This document shows, piece by piece, positions 17,357 to 26,400 of a stretch of 64,000 bases of DNA. Both the position numbers and the translations under genes were made by a program. The DNA is from Mesobacillus subterraneus (GTDB taxonomy: Bacteria > Bacillota > Bacilli > Bacillales > Cytobacillaceae). The DNA is taken from the NCBI RefSeq assembly GCF_003937825.1, contig NZ_RSFW01000026.1, positions 1 to 64,000 on the forward strand, read 5' to 3'. The notes beneath the pieces are model-generated. The model was not told the origin of the DNA, ran no database searches, and saw only the letters and a list, made by a program, of their open reading frames with translations. Position 1 is the first letter of the stretch; each line of letters opens with the position of its first letter.

Positions 17357-19081
17357 ATGACTATTTTTTCGTTTGTAAAACCCTACCGCATCCCAATTGT
17401 GGCTGCGTTGTGCTTGATGCTTGTTGAACTGGCGGTCGAACTGGTTCAGCCGCTGCTGATGGCAAAGATTATCGATGATGGAATCGTCGCAGGGGATCTC
17501 GACACTGTAATAAAGTGGGGCGGTGTCATGCTCGGGCTTTCCTTCCTGGCGTTTGCGTCAGGCATAACCAATTCCTTCATTGCAGCCCATGCAGGCCAGA
17601 GCTTTGGATATGATTTGCGCGAGAAGCTCTTTGCCAAGGTCCAGGCTTTTTCGTTTGCGAATTTCAGCAGTTTTCCCTCATCTTCACTGATTACCAGGAT
17701 CACGAATGATGTAACACAGCTGCAGAATACCTTATTCATGAGCCTGAGAATCGCCATGCGGGCGCCGCTCCTTGTCATTGGGGGGATCGTCATGGCGATG
17801 CTTGTCAATTTCAAACTGGCGATTGCGTTTTTTATCATCATCCCGCCTCTTTTATTATTCCTTATCTGGATTATGACCAAGGCGGCTGGCCTATTCAAAA
17901 CTGTCCAGAAGCGGCTGGACAAAGTAAATGGCGTCATGCGCGAAAACCTTGTCGGCATGAGACTGATCAAGGCTTTTGCCAGGGGGAACCATGAAGGTAC
18001 AAGATTTGAAACAGCCAACGATAACCTTAGGGACAAAACGGTATATGCCCTGAGAGTGACAGAGGTGACCATTCCAGTCTTACTGCTGTTCATGAATTTA
18101 ACCATCATCGCTGTCCTCTGGTTTGGAAAAATAGAGGTCCAGACTGGGACGGCTTCTGTTGGTGAAGTCGTAGCGATCGTCAACTATGCCGCAAGAATCA
18201 CAAATGCTTTTTCAATGTTTTCGTGGATCATCATGGTGTTATCACGTGCCAAAGCCTCAGCAGAACGCGTCACCGATGTGCTTAATGAGGAAATTGATCT
18301 TCAGGATACCGCTGAAAGCCGCAAAGAAAACAGGATCACAGACGGGAAAATTGAATTTGAAAACGTATCTTTTACATTTCCAAATATGTCAATTCCGATT
18401 CTCCAGGATTTATCCTTTAGCATCCGGGCAGGAGAAACGGTTGCGGTACTGGGAGCTACAGGTGCAGGAAAGACGTCGATGTTCCAGCTTATTCCCAGAC
18501 TTTATGATGTTACGGACGGGGTAGTGCGAATTGATGGCCAGGACATAAAAGCAATGAAGCTAAAGAGATTAAGGGAAGGAATAGGCTATGTGCCGCAGGA
18601 AGCGATGTTATTCACTGGCTCGATCAAGGAGAACCTCGCTTGGGGCAAAGAGGATGCTACATATGAAGAAATGGTCGAGGCAGCTGCAAGCGCGCAGATC
18701 CATGAAACAATCATGAAGCTGCCAAACCAGTACGATACGCTTCTAGGTCAAAAAGGTGTGAATCTTTCAGGGGGGCAAAAGCAGCGCTTATCAATTGCGC
18801 GGGCGCTGATCAAAAATCCTAAAATCCTTCTGCTTGATGACAGTACGAGTGCGCTCGATTTGAATACGGAAGCAAAGCTGCTAGAAGCTTTAAGCAAATA
18901 TAAATGTACAACTGTCATCATCACACAAAAAATAAGCACGGCAAAAGAAGCGGATAAAATCCTTCTGCTGGACGATGGCACCTTGATTGATTCTGGAGAC
19001 CATGATTCATTATTGAAAACCTCCACCCTTTATCAGGCTATTTACCAATCCCAGTTTGGGGAGGTGAAGGCAGGATGTTAA
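17357..19081 (+). CDS. ABC exporter half-transporter with degenerate nucleotide site (subunit A)
   Basis: A membrane-fused ATPase of a heterodimeric multidrug-type exporter. The start is ATG 17357 (MTIFSFVKPYR) with GGGAGG 9 nt upstream; 574 aa. Six membrane helices fill about 1-300, the ATPase the rest. Walker A is GATGAGKT and the signature LSGGQKQR is canonical. Walker B reads LLLDDST, with Asp in place of the catalytic Glu, and the switch residue is Gln (ITQKIS) instead of His. This is the pattern of the non-catalytic half in YfiB/YheI- or TM287-like pairs. The partner gene overlaps its end by 7 bp. Confidence 0.9.
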   Translation: MTIFSFVKPYRIPIVAALCLMLVELAVELVQPLLMAKIIDDGIVAGDLDTVIKWGGVMLGLSFLAFASGITNSFIAAHAGQSFGYDLREKLFAKVQAFSFANFSSFPSSSLITRITNDVTQLQNTLFMSLRIAMRAPLLVIGGIVMAMLVNFKLAIAFFIIIPPLLLFLIWIMTKAAGLFKTVQKRLDKVNGVMRENLVGMRLIKAFARGNHEGTRFETANDNLRDKTVYALRVTEVTIPVLLLFMNLTIIAVLWFGKIEVQTGTASVGEVVAIVNYAARITNAFSMFSWIIMVLSRAKASAERVTDVLNEEIDLQDTAESRKENRITDGKIEFENVSFTFPNMSIPILQDLSFSIRAGETVAVLGATGAGKTSMFQLIPRLYDVTDGVVRIDGQDIKAMKLKRLREGIGYVPQEAMLFTGSIKENLAWGKEDATYEEMVEAAASAQIHETIMKLPNQYDTLLGQKGVNLSGGQKQRLSIARALIKNPKILLLDDSTSALDLNTEAKLLEALSKYKCTTVIITQKISTAKEADKILLLDDGTLIDSGDHDSLLKTSTLYQAIYQSQFGEVKAGC

Positions 19082-20874
19082 AAAAGCAAAAAGCAAAAAC
19101 ATCCGGTAAGCAAAGAACCAGCACGAGTGGCCTGGGAAAAACAATCCTGAGAATATGGTCGTATCTTGCGGACCACAAAAGCCTGATGATCCTTGTCCTT
19201 CTAATGGTTGTTGCAAGTTCTGCCCTTGGCCTGCTTGGACCATTCTTGATAGGCTGGGGGATTGATGAGTATTTCGCTGCAGCGTCGACCGACGGTTTTA
19301 TCTGGCTGCTGGTGGGGCTTGCAGCTGTCTATGGCCTGCACTCCATTTCTTTGTGGCTGCAAAGCTATTGGATGATTGGAATTGCCCAGCAGACTGTATA
19401 TACGATGAGGAAACAGCTGTTTACCCATTTCCATAAGCTGCCGATTGATTTTTTCAATAAACGGCAGCATGGTGAACTGATGAGCAGGGTCACCAATGAC
19501 ATCGAAAATGTAAGTGCAACGTTGAATTCCTCGGTCATCCAGATATTTTCGAGCTTGCTGACTTTGGTTGGCACTCTGGTTGTTATGATTTGGCTGAGCC
19601 CGCTGCTCACACTGGTGACTATGATCATTGTGCCATTGATGTTCCTAGGGATGAAGTGGATTACCAGCCGAACAGGAAGGCTGTACAAGGAGCAGCAGCG
19701 AAGGCTTGGAGAAATGAATGGTTATATTGAAGAGACCATTTCCGGTCAGAAAATCATAAAGTCTTTTTCACAAGAGCCTAAGGTTATAGAAGAATTCCGG
19801 GTCAAAAATGAGCAGCTGAAGCAATCCGGATATTGGGCCCAGACGTTTACCGGCTTCATTCCCAAGTTGATGAATATGCTCAACAACCTGAGTTTCACGC
19901 TCGTCGCAGCAGTAGGAGGCTATTTTGCACTCAATGGATATGTTTCCATTGGGACAATCGTCATCTTCACGGAATACTCACGACAGTTCACAAGACCACT
20001 GAATGATCTATCCAATCAATTCAACACCTTGCTGTCAGCGGTAGCAGGTGCTGACAGGGTATTTGATATTATTGATACAGACGAGGAAGCCATTGATGAG
20101 AAGGATGCTGCTGCCTTGCCAGACATAAAAGGGAAGGTAGAGTTCAAGGGTGTTTCCTTTTCCTATGAGAAAGGCGGGGATACGGTATCAAACCTGTCAT
20201 TTATAGCTGAACCTGGCCAAAGTGTCGCACTGGTAGGACCGACCGGTGCAGGGAAATCTACCATTATTAATTTGATTTCACGCTTTTACGAACCGGATAG
20301 CGGAATAATCCTGATTGATGATACAGACAGCAGGAGCATCACCCGCCGGAGCCTGAGGATGCAAATGGCTTTTGTCCTTCAGGATTCATTCCTTTTTCAG
20401 GGCAGTATCAGGGATAATATCCGCTACGGTAGGCTCGATGCAACAGATGAAGAAGTCGAGCAGGCAGCCAGGGCAGCGAATGCCCATTCCTTCATCACAA
20501 GAATGCCTGCAGGCTATGATACCGAATTAAGCCAGGATGATGCCGGCATCAGCCAGGGGCAAAAACAGCTGTTGTCAATCGCCAGGGCCATACTTGCAGA
20601 CCCATCGATCCTGATCCTGGATGAAGCGACTAGCAGCATCGATACGATAACAGAACTTAAAATACAGGAAGCTCTTCAGAAACTGCTTAAAGGAAGAACG
20701 AGCTTTATCATTGCCCACCGATTGAACACGATTAAGAGCGCAGATCAAATCATCGTCATCGATAGCGGGCAAATCATTGAAAAAGGAAGCCATGAGGAGC
20801 TCCTTGAACAAAAAGGCTTTTACCACAGCCTTTATACGAGCCAGCTGGAAAAGAAACAATTGATGAACACATAG
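19075..20874 (+). CDS. ABC exporter half-transporter with catalytic nucleotide site (subunit B)
   Basis: Partner of the preceding subunit; 599 aa, ATG overlapping the upstream stop with GAGGTGAAGGC before it, consistent with translational coupling. About 45 basic residues precede six membrane helices. The ATPase has Walker A GPTGAGKS, Walker B LILDEATS with the catalytic Glu, and the switch His in IIAHRLNT. Its signature reads ISQGQKQ instead of LSGGQ. The two ATP sites are therefore unequal: one complete (this Walker A/B with the signature of subunit A) and one degenerate. It resembles YfiC/YheH-type proteins. Substrate unknown. Confidence 0.9.
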   Translation: MLKKQKAKTSGKQRTSTSGLGKTILRIWSYLADHKSLMILVLLMVVASSALGLLGPFLIGWGIDEYFAAASTDGFIWLLVGLAAVYGLHSISLWLQSYWMIGIAQQTVYTMRKQLFTHFHKLPIDFFNKRQHGELMSRVTNDIENVSATLNSSVIQIFSSLLTLVGTLVVMIWLSPLLTLVTMIIVPLMFLGMKWITSRTGRLYKEQQRRLGEMNGYIEETISGQKIIKSFSQEPKVIEEFRVKNEQLKQSGYWAQTFTGFIPKLMNMLNNLSFTLVAAVGGYFALNGYVSIGTIVIFTEYSRQFTRPLNDLSNQFNTLLSAVAGADRVFDIIDTDEEAIDEKDAAALPDIKGKVEFKGVSFSYEKGGDTVSNLSFIAEPGQSVALVGPTGAGKSTIINLISRFYEPDSGIILIDDTDSRSITRRSLRMQMAFVLQDSFLFQGSIRDNIRYGRLDATDEEVEQAARAANAHSFITRMPAGYDTELSQDDAGISQGQKQLLSIARAILADPSILILDEATSSIDTITELKIQEALQKLLKGRTSFIIAHRLNTIKSADQIIVIDSGQIIEKGSHEELLEQKGFYHSLYTSQLEKKQLMNT

Positions 20875-20900
20875 GGAGGCCCCTGGGCTTCTCTATTTTT
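20872..20900 (+). terminator. Probable terminator of the ABC exporter operon
   Basis: Imperfect stem AGGGAGGCC / GGCTTCTCT with G-U pairs overlapping the stop codon, followed by ATTTTTATTT. Confidence 0.6.
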
Positions 20901-21125
20901 ATTTAGCGTGGTTGCCCCCGTTGCCCTTCGATGTAGCGTTTTTGTGGGGCTGACCAGGGCGCTTGCGATTTTTGTTCTTTTATGACAAATTTCCCGGGGA
21001 ATAGAGGATAACATGAAAACTTTGTCGTATTTTTATAGGGAAGAAGGTTGCATGCTACGAGTCATTCGTTCGGTCTTTAAGTAAGGCCATTCTGCTTTAT
21101 AATTTCTTCGATTGGAGAAGATAAG

Positions 21126-22433
21126 ATGCTCGCCGAGAAACTCCTGTTAAATGTATTGATTATCCTGATGCCTGTGTTTATCCAGAGTCTCTTTTTTGAG
21201 AATAAGAATATCAGGAAATCCCCTTATCTATGCGGCGTGTTCCAAAGTATTTCCGTCTTTTTGTCACTTGTGTTTTCATACGAAGAAGGCGGCTTGTTTT
21301 GGGACCTGAGATACGTTCCTTTAGTGCTGGCCTTCCTTTATGGCGGTCCGATTGCAGGCGGGATGGTGTTGGTGTCGTATCTGGCAACCAGGAGTTTCAT
21401 GGGAGGAGACCTTTTGCTTGGGTACGCAAGTGGTTTTCTGGCTACGATCGTTCCTTCCCTCTTCATGAAAAAGTTTTGGAAGTTCGATGCAAAGAAAAGG
21501 ATAAGAACAGCGGTTTTCGTCGGCTTTTGGCCTACGTTTGTCATGCTGGTGATTCTCGTGGCCAATATCATTATCAATGAGGCAACTGCTGAAGATACAA
21601 ACCGGATCATGATGAATGTAGCAATATTTGGTGCGATACAGGTGTTTGCTGTGTGGGTTGCAGTCATTCTCAATGAATCATTGATTGAAAAAGAAATGAT
21701 GAGGAAGGAAATCCTGCGGGCAGAAAAACTGAATACATTGGGAGAGCTGGCTGCATCCATTGCTCATGAAATCCGCAATCCGCTGACAGTGGTCAAAGGA
21801 TTCCTGCAGATGATGCACAAACAGGAAAAAGGGGACAATTATTATTATCTCAGCCTTGTGTTGACTGAACTTGGCAGGGCAGAATCGATTATCAATGACT
21901 ATCTGAACTTTGCAAAGCCGCAGTTTGAGAAATTGGAGGATGCGGAACTGGCGAAACTTCTGACAGAAGTCACTTTGTTGCTCGAAGCCTTCGCCGCGAA
22001 AGAGGGAGTCCAGGTGAATGTCCAGCTGGAATGGGGTGTGTATGTGAAGACAGATCGCAATCAGCTGAAACAGGCCCTCGTCAATATCATTAAAAATGGA
22101 ATAGAAGCAACCGATGAAGGCGGGGAGGTCGTAATCAGCCAGGCTTCAGCCGGAGACTATTCCTATATTGTCGTTTCCGATACAGGGAAAGGAATGGACA
22201 GTGAGCAGCTCGCCAGGCTAGGAACATTATTCTACACAACAAAAGACAAAGGCACTGGCCTCGGGACATCTGTTTCCATCAAGATTATCGAAGCCATGGG
22301 TGGAACCATTTCATATAAAAGTGAACCAGGAGTCGGCACGGAAGTCACGGTGATCCTGCCCTCAAAGAAAAAAACTCCAACAGAAGAGGAACCTCGGATT
22401 GACCTACCGGAAATCATTGTCAAAGAAGCCTAG
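21126..22433 (+). CDS. KinB-like membrane histidine kinase (5TMR-LYT sensor)
   Basis: A sensor kinase of the sporulation-kinase type. 435 aa; ATG 21126 with GGAGAAG upstream. The first 185 or so residues hold six hydrophobic segments with the DLRYVPLVLAFLYGGP motif of 5TM-Lyt sensors. A short linker is followed by the dimerisation box ASIAHEIRNPLTVVKGF with phospho-acceptor His214. The ATPase has the N box (NIIKNGIEA), DTGKGMD and GTGLGTS. There is no PAS domain and no response regulator beside it, as expected for an orphan phosphorelay kinase. The closest known type is B. subtilis KinB; orthology is not proved. Confidence 0.8.
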   Translation: MLAEKLLLNVLIILMPVFIQSLFFENKNIRKSPYLCGVFQSISVFLSLVFSYEEGGLFWDLRYVPLVLAFLYGGPIAGGMVLVSYLATRSFMGGDLLLGYASGFLATIVPSLFMKKFWKFDAKKRIRTAVFVGFWPTFVMLVILVANIIINEATAEDTNRIMMNVAIFGAIQVFAVWVAVILNESLIEKEMMRKEILRAEKLNTLGELAASIAHEIRNPLTVVKGFLQMMHKQEKGDNYYYLSLVLTELGRAESIINDYLNFAKPQFEKLEDAELAKLLTEVTLLLEAFAAKEGVQVNVQLEWGVYVKTDRNQLKQALVNIIKNGIEATDEGGEVVISQASAGDYSYIVVSDTGKGMDSEQLARLGTLFYTTKDKGTGLGTSVSIKIIEAMGGTISYKSEPGVGTEVTVILPSKKKTPTEEEPRIDLPEIIVKEA

Positions 22434-22453
22434 AAAAATGATCTAGGCTTTTT
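22426..22453 (+). terminator. Terminator of the KinB-like kinase
   Basis: Stem AAGCCTAG / CTAGGCTT with 9-nt loop and TTTTTG; it overlaps the stop codon. Confidence 0.8.
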
Positions 22454-22492
22454 GTGTTTATTCAGGAATATTTAAGACCTGATACAAAGTGA

Positions 22493-23404
22493 CTATCGGA
22501 TATTCATCCGGGACTCCATATAAAGTGCCTGCAGGAATTTTTTAATGTTGGAACGAGGGGGAATTGTACAGATTTCTGTCTTTCCTTCCAATTCCATCAT
22601 TTTCATCCGGACTTGTGTATAGTCAAAGAAAGTAGCAGAATAATGTTCGAACTTGGGATTTGAGTAATCCAGTAGTCCAAGTGATGCGATATGTTCCAGT
22701 GACTGCATGATTGCCCTTCTGACTCGCTGTTCTCCAGCCTTTGTTTCTTTTTTGACTTCAGCCGGAGAGATATTCCTCCCCAGACGTTTGTACACCGACT
22801 CTTCGAATAGTTCCTTCAGGGCAGGGGTTTCCCTTATTCCTTTTTTCTCATAATCATAGAGGATGCTTATGAGGTCCAAGAGGTCTTTATAGCCGCTTTC
22901 ACCTACAATTCCCAGTTCCATAAGAATATTTTTACCAGAGGGAACAATGGAGAGGCTGTTGGGTGTTTTCGTGGATTTTTGCTGAAAGTTAGGCAGCACA
23001 TTTAGTGTCTTATGGATATCATGAAGTGACTTTTCCAGAAGCATGTGCTCACTGACCTTTTTTATGACACTCGTTACTTCAATCGAATTAATTGGCTTTG
23101 TTATATAGTATTCGACCCCCAGGCTATAGGACTCACCAATGATCTCTTTTGATTCAACTTGCGATATCATAATGATCTTCCCCTTGAATGAGGGGCCAAT
23201 CTCTCTGATGGTTTCAATGCCATCCCTGTTTGGCATCAACAAATCGATTAACAGTATATCAATATTTTTTGCTTCCAGAACATCAGCATACACTTCTGAA
23301 CCATCTTCAGCCTCGCCCTCAACTGTGCCAAGTTCCTCGTCTTCAATAATATTTGAAAGCATTGCCCTGATAGATGATGAATCATCCACAATAAAAAATC
23401 TCAT
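22493..23404 (-). CDS. GlnL/YcbB-like response regulator
   Basis: Response regulator of a two-component system; 303 aa from ATG 23404. The receiver spans about 1-120: acidic pair DD7-8, phospho-acceptor Asp54 in LLIDLLMPN, and the Lys in YITKPIN. A linker leads to a C-terminal YcbB-type domain (about 165-295) with LGRNISPAEVKKET and RRAIMQSLEHIASLGL, likely DNA binding. It is the same architecture as B. subtilis GlnL. The kinase gene ends 6 bp upstream, so the pair is co-transcribed. The divergent neighbour is the dcu-aspA-sdhCAB cluster, its most likely target, whereas B. subtilis GlnL acts on glutamine genes. Confidence 0.85.
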   Translation of the reverse strand: MRFFIVDDSSSIRAMLSNIIEDEELGTVEGEAEDGSEVYADVLEAKNIDILLIDLLMPNRDGIETIREIGPSFKGKIIMISQVESKEIIGESYSLGVEYYITKPINSIEVTSVIKKVSEHMLLEKSLHDIHKTLNVLPNFQQKSTKTPNSLSIVPSGKNILMELGIVGESGYKDLLDLISILYDYEKKGIRETPALKELFEESVYKRLGRNISPAEVKKETKAGEQRVRRAIMQSLEHIASLGLLDYSNPKFEHYSATFFDYTQVRMKMMELEGKTEICTIPPRSNIKKFLQALYMESRMNIR

Positions 23405-23410
23405 CTGAAC

Positions 23411-24688
23411 TCACCCTCTCTTTTCGCTTAAACTAGTAACGGGCAGTTTAATTGTGAAAATGGTGCCGAATTCTTGATTGTTATTTTCCTGTTCAAGTTC
23501 AATACTGCCATCTAAGTGATCAATTACATTTTTCACATGGGAAAGCCCAATCCCATTTGAGGCAGCGCCAGCAAAATCAAATTTTGTAGTAAAGCCAGGT
23601 TCGAAGATCAAAGGCCTATTCCTGCCGCCAATTCCAGGTCCGTTGTCTTCTATTTGAATGATAATCCTATCCTCATTCCTGCAAACCTTCAGCATGATCA
23701 CCCCTGTATCCACAATGGATTCAACCGCGTTTGAGACCAGATTATTAATCACAGATAACAGCATGAAGGTATGGTAAGGAGGATGTGTGCCTGAAATATC
23801 ACTTCTTAATTCAACTGATTTGCCAAGTGAGCTGCTATATCGAGTATTGCAGGTCACAACAACATTTACGATTTCACTGATATCCATAAAGTCGCTCAAG
23901 TTTTCCTTGTCCATTAACTTTGATAGACCAGCATAAATCCTCTGGTTGTCCTTCTTGATTTCATGCATTTCTCCTGCAATTTGCAAAGCATTTTTGGCAA
24001 AGTCATTATAATCAAGGCTTTTGAGCGTGCGATAGAAGCCATAGCAATCAGCCGTAACCGTTTCGGCATTTTTCATAGTCTTTTTTAACTGAATCATTTC
24101 CACGTAGAGATTGGATATCAGCAAAAGTATCTGCTCATTTCGTTTGCGCTGCTGTTCTTCGGCCAGACGTGCTTCCCTGATGACAAAAATATTAAAGAAC
24201 CCCAAAACAAAAAAGCTGCGGATAATGGCTATGATTCCAATAGTAATGAAAGTGTTCGCAGTGATTGGAATGTTGGAAAAAAAGGAACGTACAAAAATTT
24301 CAGCCATACTTGAAATGATTTCAATCATTACCCCAAGGAGGCCAACTAAAAATGGTGTGCTGTATAGTCTGTAAATCTTGAAGAAATAGAAAAATAATGC
24401 AAAAGTCAGATAATAAAAGAAGACTGGGAAGTGCAGGAGAAATATTTGGCCATGCAGCGAAGGATCTTCGACAAGCATATATAAAGCACTTCGAAAAGCC
24501 ACTACTGACGATCCTGAAACGAGACCAGCAAGAAGCGGGTTCAATTTACGGGACCACAATAAAATGAAGAAAAAGACAGGAGTTCCTAAACTGACCCTCA
24601 TGTCACCCTCGAAAGGATAAAATTTCATCTCTCCTCCAATAGGAACAGCGAGGGCGATCACCAGATAAATTAACAGCCTTTCTTTCAT
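23411..24688 (-). CDS. GlnK/YcbA-like membrane histidine kinase
   Basis: Sensor kinase paired with the downstream GlnL-like regulator. I use ATG 24688 (MKERLLIYLV), with AAAGGA upstream; an adjoining GTG at 24691 is equally possible. 425 aa. Six to seven hydrophobic segments fill about 1-170, then a coiled linker. The probable phospho-acceptor His is in the GEMHEIKKDNQR stretch near 235, not in a classical H box. The ATPase has NNLVSNAVES, IEDNGPGIGG and SNGIGLSHVK. No extracellular domain of size is seen, so the signal may be membrane- or cytosol-derived, or sensed with the neighbouring Dcu transporter. Aspartate, fumarate or another C4 acid is a guess from context. Confidence 0.82.
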   Translation of the reverse strand: MKERLLIYLVIALAVPIGGEMKFYPFEGDMRVSLGTPVFFFILLWSRKLNPLLAGLVSGSSVVAFRSALYMLVEDPSLHGQIFLLHFPVFFYYLTFALFFYFFKIYRLYSTPFLVGLLGVMIEIISSMAEIFVRSFFSNIPITANTFITIGIIAIIRSFFVLGFFNIFVIREARLAEEQQRKRNEQILLLISNLYVEMIQLKKTMKNAETVTADCYGFYRTLKSLDYNDFAKNALQIAGEMHEIKKDNQRIYAGLSKLMDKENLSDFMDISEIVNVVVTCNTRYSSSLGKSVELRSDISGTHPPYHTFMLLSVINNLVSNAVESIVDTGVIMLKVCRNEDRIIIQIEDNGPGIGGRNRPLIFEPGFTTKFDFAGAASNGIGLSHVKNVIDHLDGSIELEQENNNQEFGTIFTIKLPVTSLSEKRG

Positions 24689-25013
24689 CACGGCACATCC
24701 TTTAGCTTCATTCTATGTTGGAAGAAAAATCCTGAGTTTCTTATTTTACGAGCTTATCACATTTTATTGTAATCGAACATAAATGCCGAGCCTGAAATGA
24801 ATTATGACAAAATTATTAAGAACCAAAACGAACTTGTTACTTTTTGTAGTTTTTGGTAGGTCGAATTGTATAGTTGCGGTGAAGGGTAATCAATCAATCG
24901 TTTCTAATGTGAAATATTTCACAAATAGATAGAAAGCAGGTGTCCACGGAAATAACAGGAATGAAATGATGGATGAACACCAACTAAAAACATTACCGAG
25001 GAGGTAATCAATC
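24689..25013. other. Divergent regulatory region between the two-component system and dcu
   Basis: An AT-rich 325-bp region that must carry both promoters. The one clear element is the palindrome at 24908-24923. A TATAGT at 24869 lacks a well-spaced -35. GAGGAGG before the Dcu ATG is its ribosome site. Confidence 0.55.
24908..24923. promoter_or_regulatory. Fnr/Rex-type palindrome upstream of dcu-aspA-sdhCAB
   Basis: TGTGAAATATTTCACA is a perfect palindrome. It fits the Fnr/Crp-type consensus TGTGA-N6-TCACA. With flanks (ATGTGAAATATTTCACAA) it fits the Rex consensus TTGTGAA-N4-TTCACAA at 17 of 18 positions. Which protein binds cannot be decided; both respond to lack of oxygen or NADH excess. 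Confidence 0.72.
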
Positions 25014-26327
25014 ATGTTCTGGATTCAATTTTTAATTGTATTGATATGCATCTTCATAGGTGCCCGTCTTGGCGGCGTCGGTCTAGGGGTTATGGGGGGC
25101 GTCGGGCTTGGAATCCTCGTCTTTGGCTTTGGACTTCAGCCAACTTCAGCGCCAATTGATGTCATGCTGATGATTTTGGCCGTCATTACTGCCGCTGGTG
25201 CATTGCAGGCAGCCGGCGGAATGGAGTACCTTGTTTACCTAGCAGAAAAGGCATTACGGAAAAACCCTAAATGGATCACATTCATCGCACCGATGGTAAC
25301 GTATATCTTTACTTTCTGTGCAGGTACCGGCCATGTAGCTTACTCTGTATTGCCGGTTATTGCGGAGGTTTCAAGAGAATCAGGCATCCGTCCTGAACGT
25401 CCGATGTCGATTGCTGTGATTGCCTCACAGCAGGCAATCACAGCCAGTCCGATTTCAGCCGCAACAGTAGCATTGCTGGCACTTCTCGCAGACTTCAATA
25501 TTACGTTAATGCAAATCCTGTTGATCTGTGTTCCTTCCACCTTCCTTGCGTGTATGGCAGCTGCATTCGTTGCAAGTAAAATGGGCAAGGAACTGAACAT
25601 GGACGCTGAATATTTAAAACGTCTGGAAGAGGGTCTTGCTCCTATCAAGAAGGATAAAAAGACCTTTGTTCCTAACCAGGGTGCAAAACTATCGGTCATC
25701 CTATTCTTATTGGCAGCCGTTCTGGTTGTTATTCTTGGTTCTTTCCAGGAACTGCGGCCCGGATGGGAAATCGAAGGCGTATTTACACGAATGAGCATGC
25801 CAGCGGCGATTGAGATTGTCATGCTGACGATTGCGGCAATGATCATTATTTTTGCAAAACCTAAAGTAGAAGAAATTGTATCAGGAAGCGTCTTTAAAGC
25901 AGGAGCTGCTGCTGTAGTAGCAATCTTCGGAATTGCGTGGATGGGTGATACATTCTTCCAGGGAAATATGGGGCTGATCTCTGGTTCGATATCTGACTTG
26001 GTCACTGCAGCTCCTTGGTTGTTTGCGATTGCACTATTTGCTCTCTCCATTCTTCTGTACAGCCAGGCAGCAACTGTCCGCACTTTAATGCCGCTCGGAA
26101 TAACACTTGGAATCAATCCTGCACTTTTGATCGCAATGTTCCCGGCAGTTAACGGATATTTCTTCATCCCGAACTATCCAACGGTGGTAGCCGCTATCAA
26201 CTTTGACAGAACTGGAACAACGCGTATCGGCAAATATATCTTGAACCATAGCTTTATGGTTCCTGGACTGGTTGCAACAATCGGGGCAGTTGGAATCGGG
26301 ATTCTTTTGAGCACCATTGTCCTATAA
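25014..26327 (+). CDS. Anaerobic C4-dicarboxylate transporter, Dcu family
   Basis: Exchanges or takes up aspartate, fumarate, malate and succinate across the membrane in DcuA/DcuB relatives. 437 aa; GAGGAGG lies 9 nt before the ATG. About ten to twelve hydrophobic segments; GARLGGVGLGVMGGVGLGILVFGF at the N-terminus and FCAGTGHVAYSVLPVIAE, QQAITASPISAATVAL are typical DcuA/B wording. It begins a rightward cluster with aspA and sdhCAB. Together these import aspartate, release fumarate, reduce it, and could export succinate through the same antiporter. The Fnr/Rex-like palindrome is about 100 bp upstream. Confidence 0.9.
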   Translation: MFWIQFLIVLICIFIGARLGGVGLGVMGGVGLGILVFGFGLQPTSAPIDVMLMILAVITAAGALQAAGGMEYLVYLAEKALRKNPKWITFIAPMVTYIFTFCAGTGHVAYSVLPVIAEVSRESGIRPERPMSIAVIASQQAITASPISAATVALLALLADFNITLMQILLICVPSTFLACMAAAFVASKMGKELNMDAEYLKRLEEGLAPIKKDKKTFVPNQGAKLSVILFLLAAVLVVILGSFQELRPGWEIEGVFTRMSMPAAIEIVMLTIAAMIIIFAKPKVEEIVSGSVFKAGAAAVVAIFGIAWMGDTFFQGNMGLISGSISDLVTAAPWLFAIALFALSILLYSQAATVRTLMPLGITLGINPALLIAMFPAVNGYFFIPNYPTVVAAINFDRTGTTRIGKYILNHSFMVPGLVATIGAVGIGILLSTIVL

Positions 26328-26344
26328 GATCAACAAAACATTTA

Positions 26345-26371
26345 GCAGCCGCTGGGGTTTACAGCGGCTGC
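26345..26371 (+). other. Strong intercistronic hairpin between dcu and aspA
   Basis: GCAGCCGCTG / CAGCGGCTGC with a 7-nt loop, 10 perfect pairs, and no T run after it. It is unlikely to terminate; mRNA stabilisation or processing is possible. Confidence 0.65.
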
Positions 26372-26400
26372 TCACAATTATTGAAATGGAGATGGATGAA

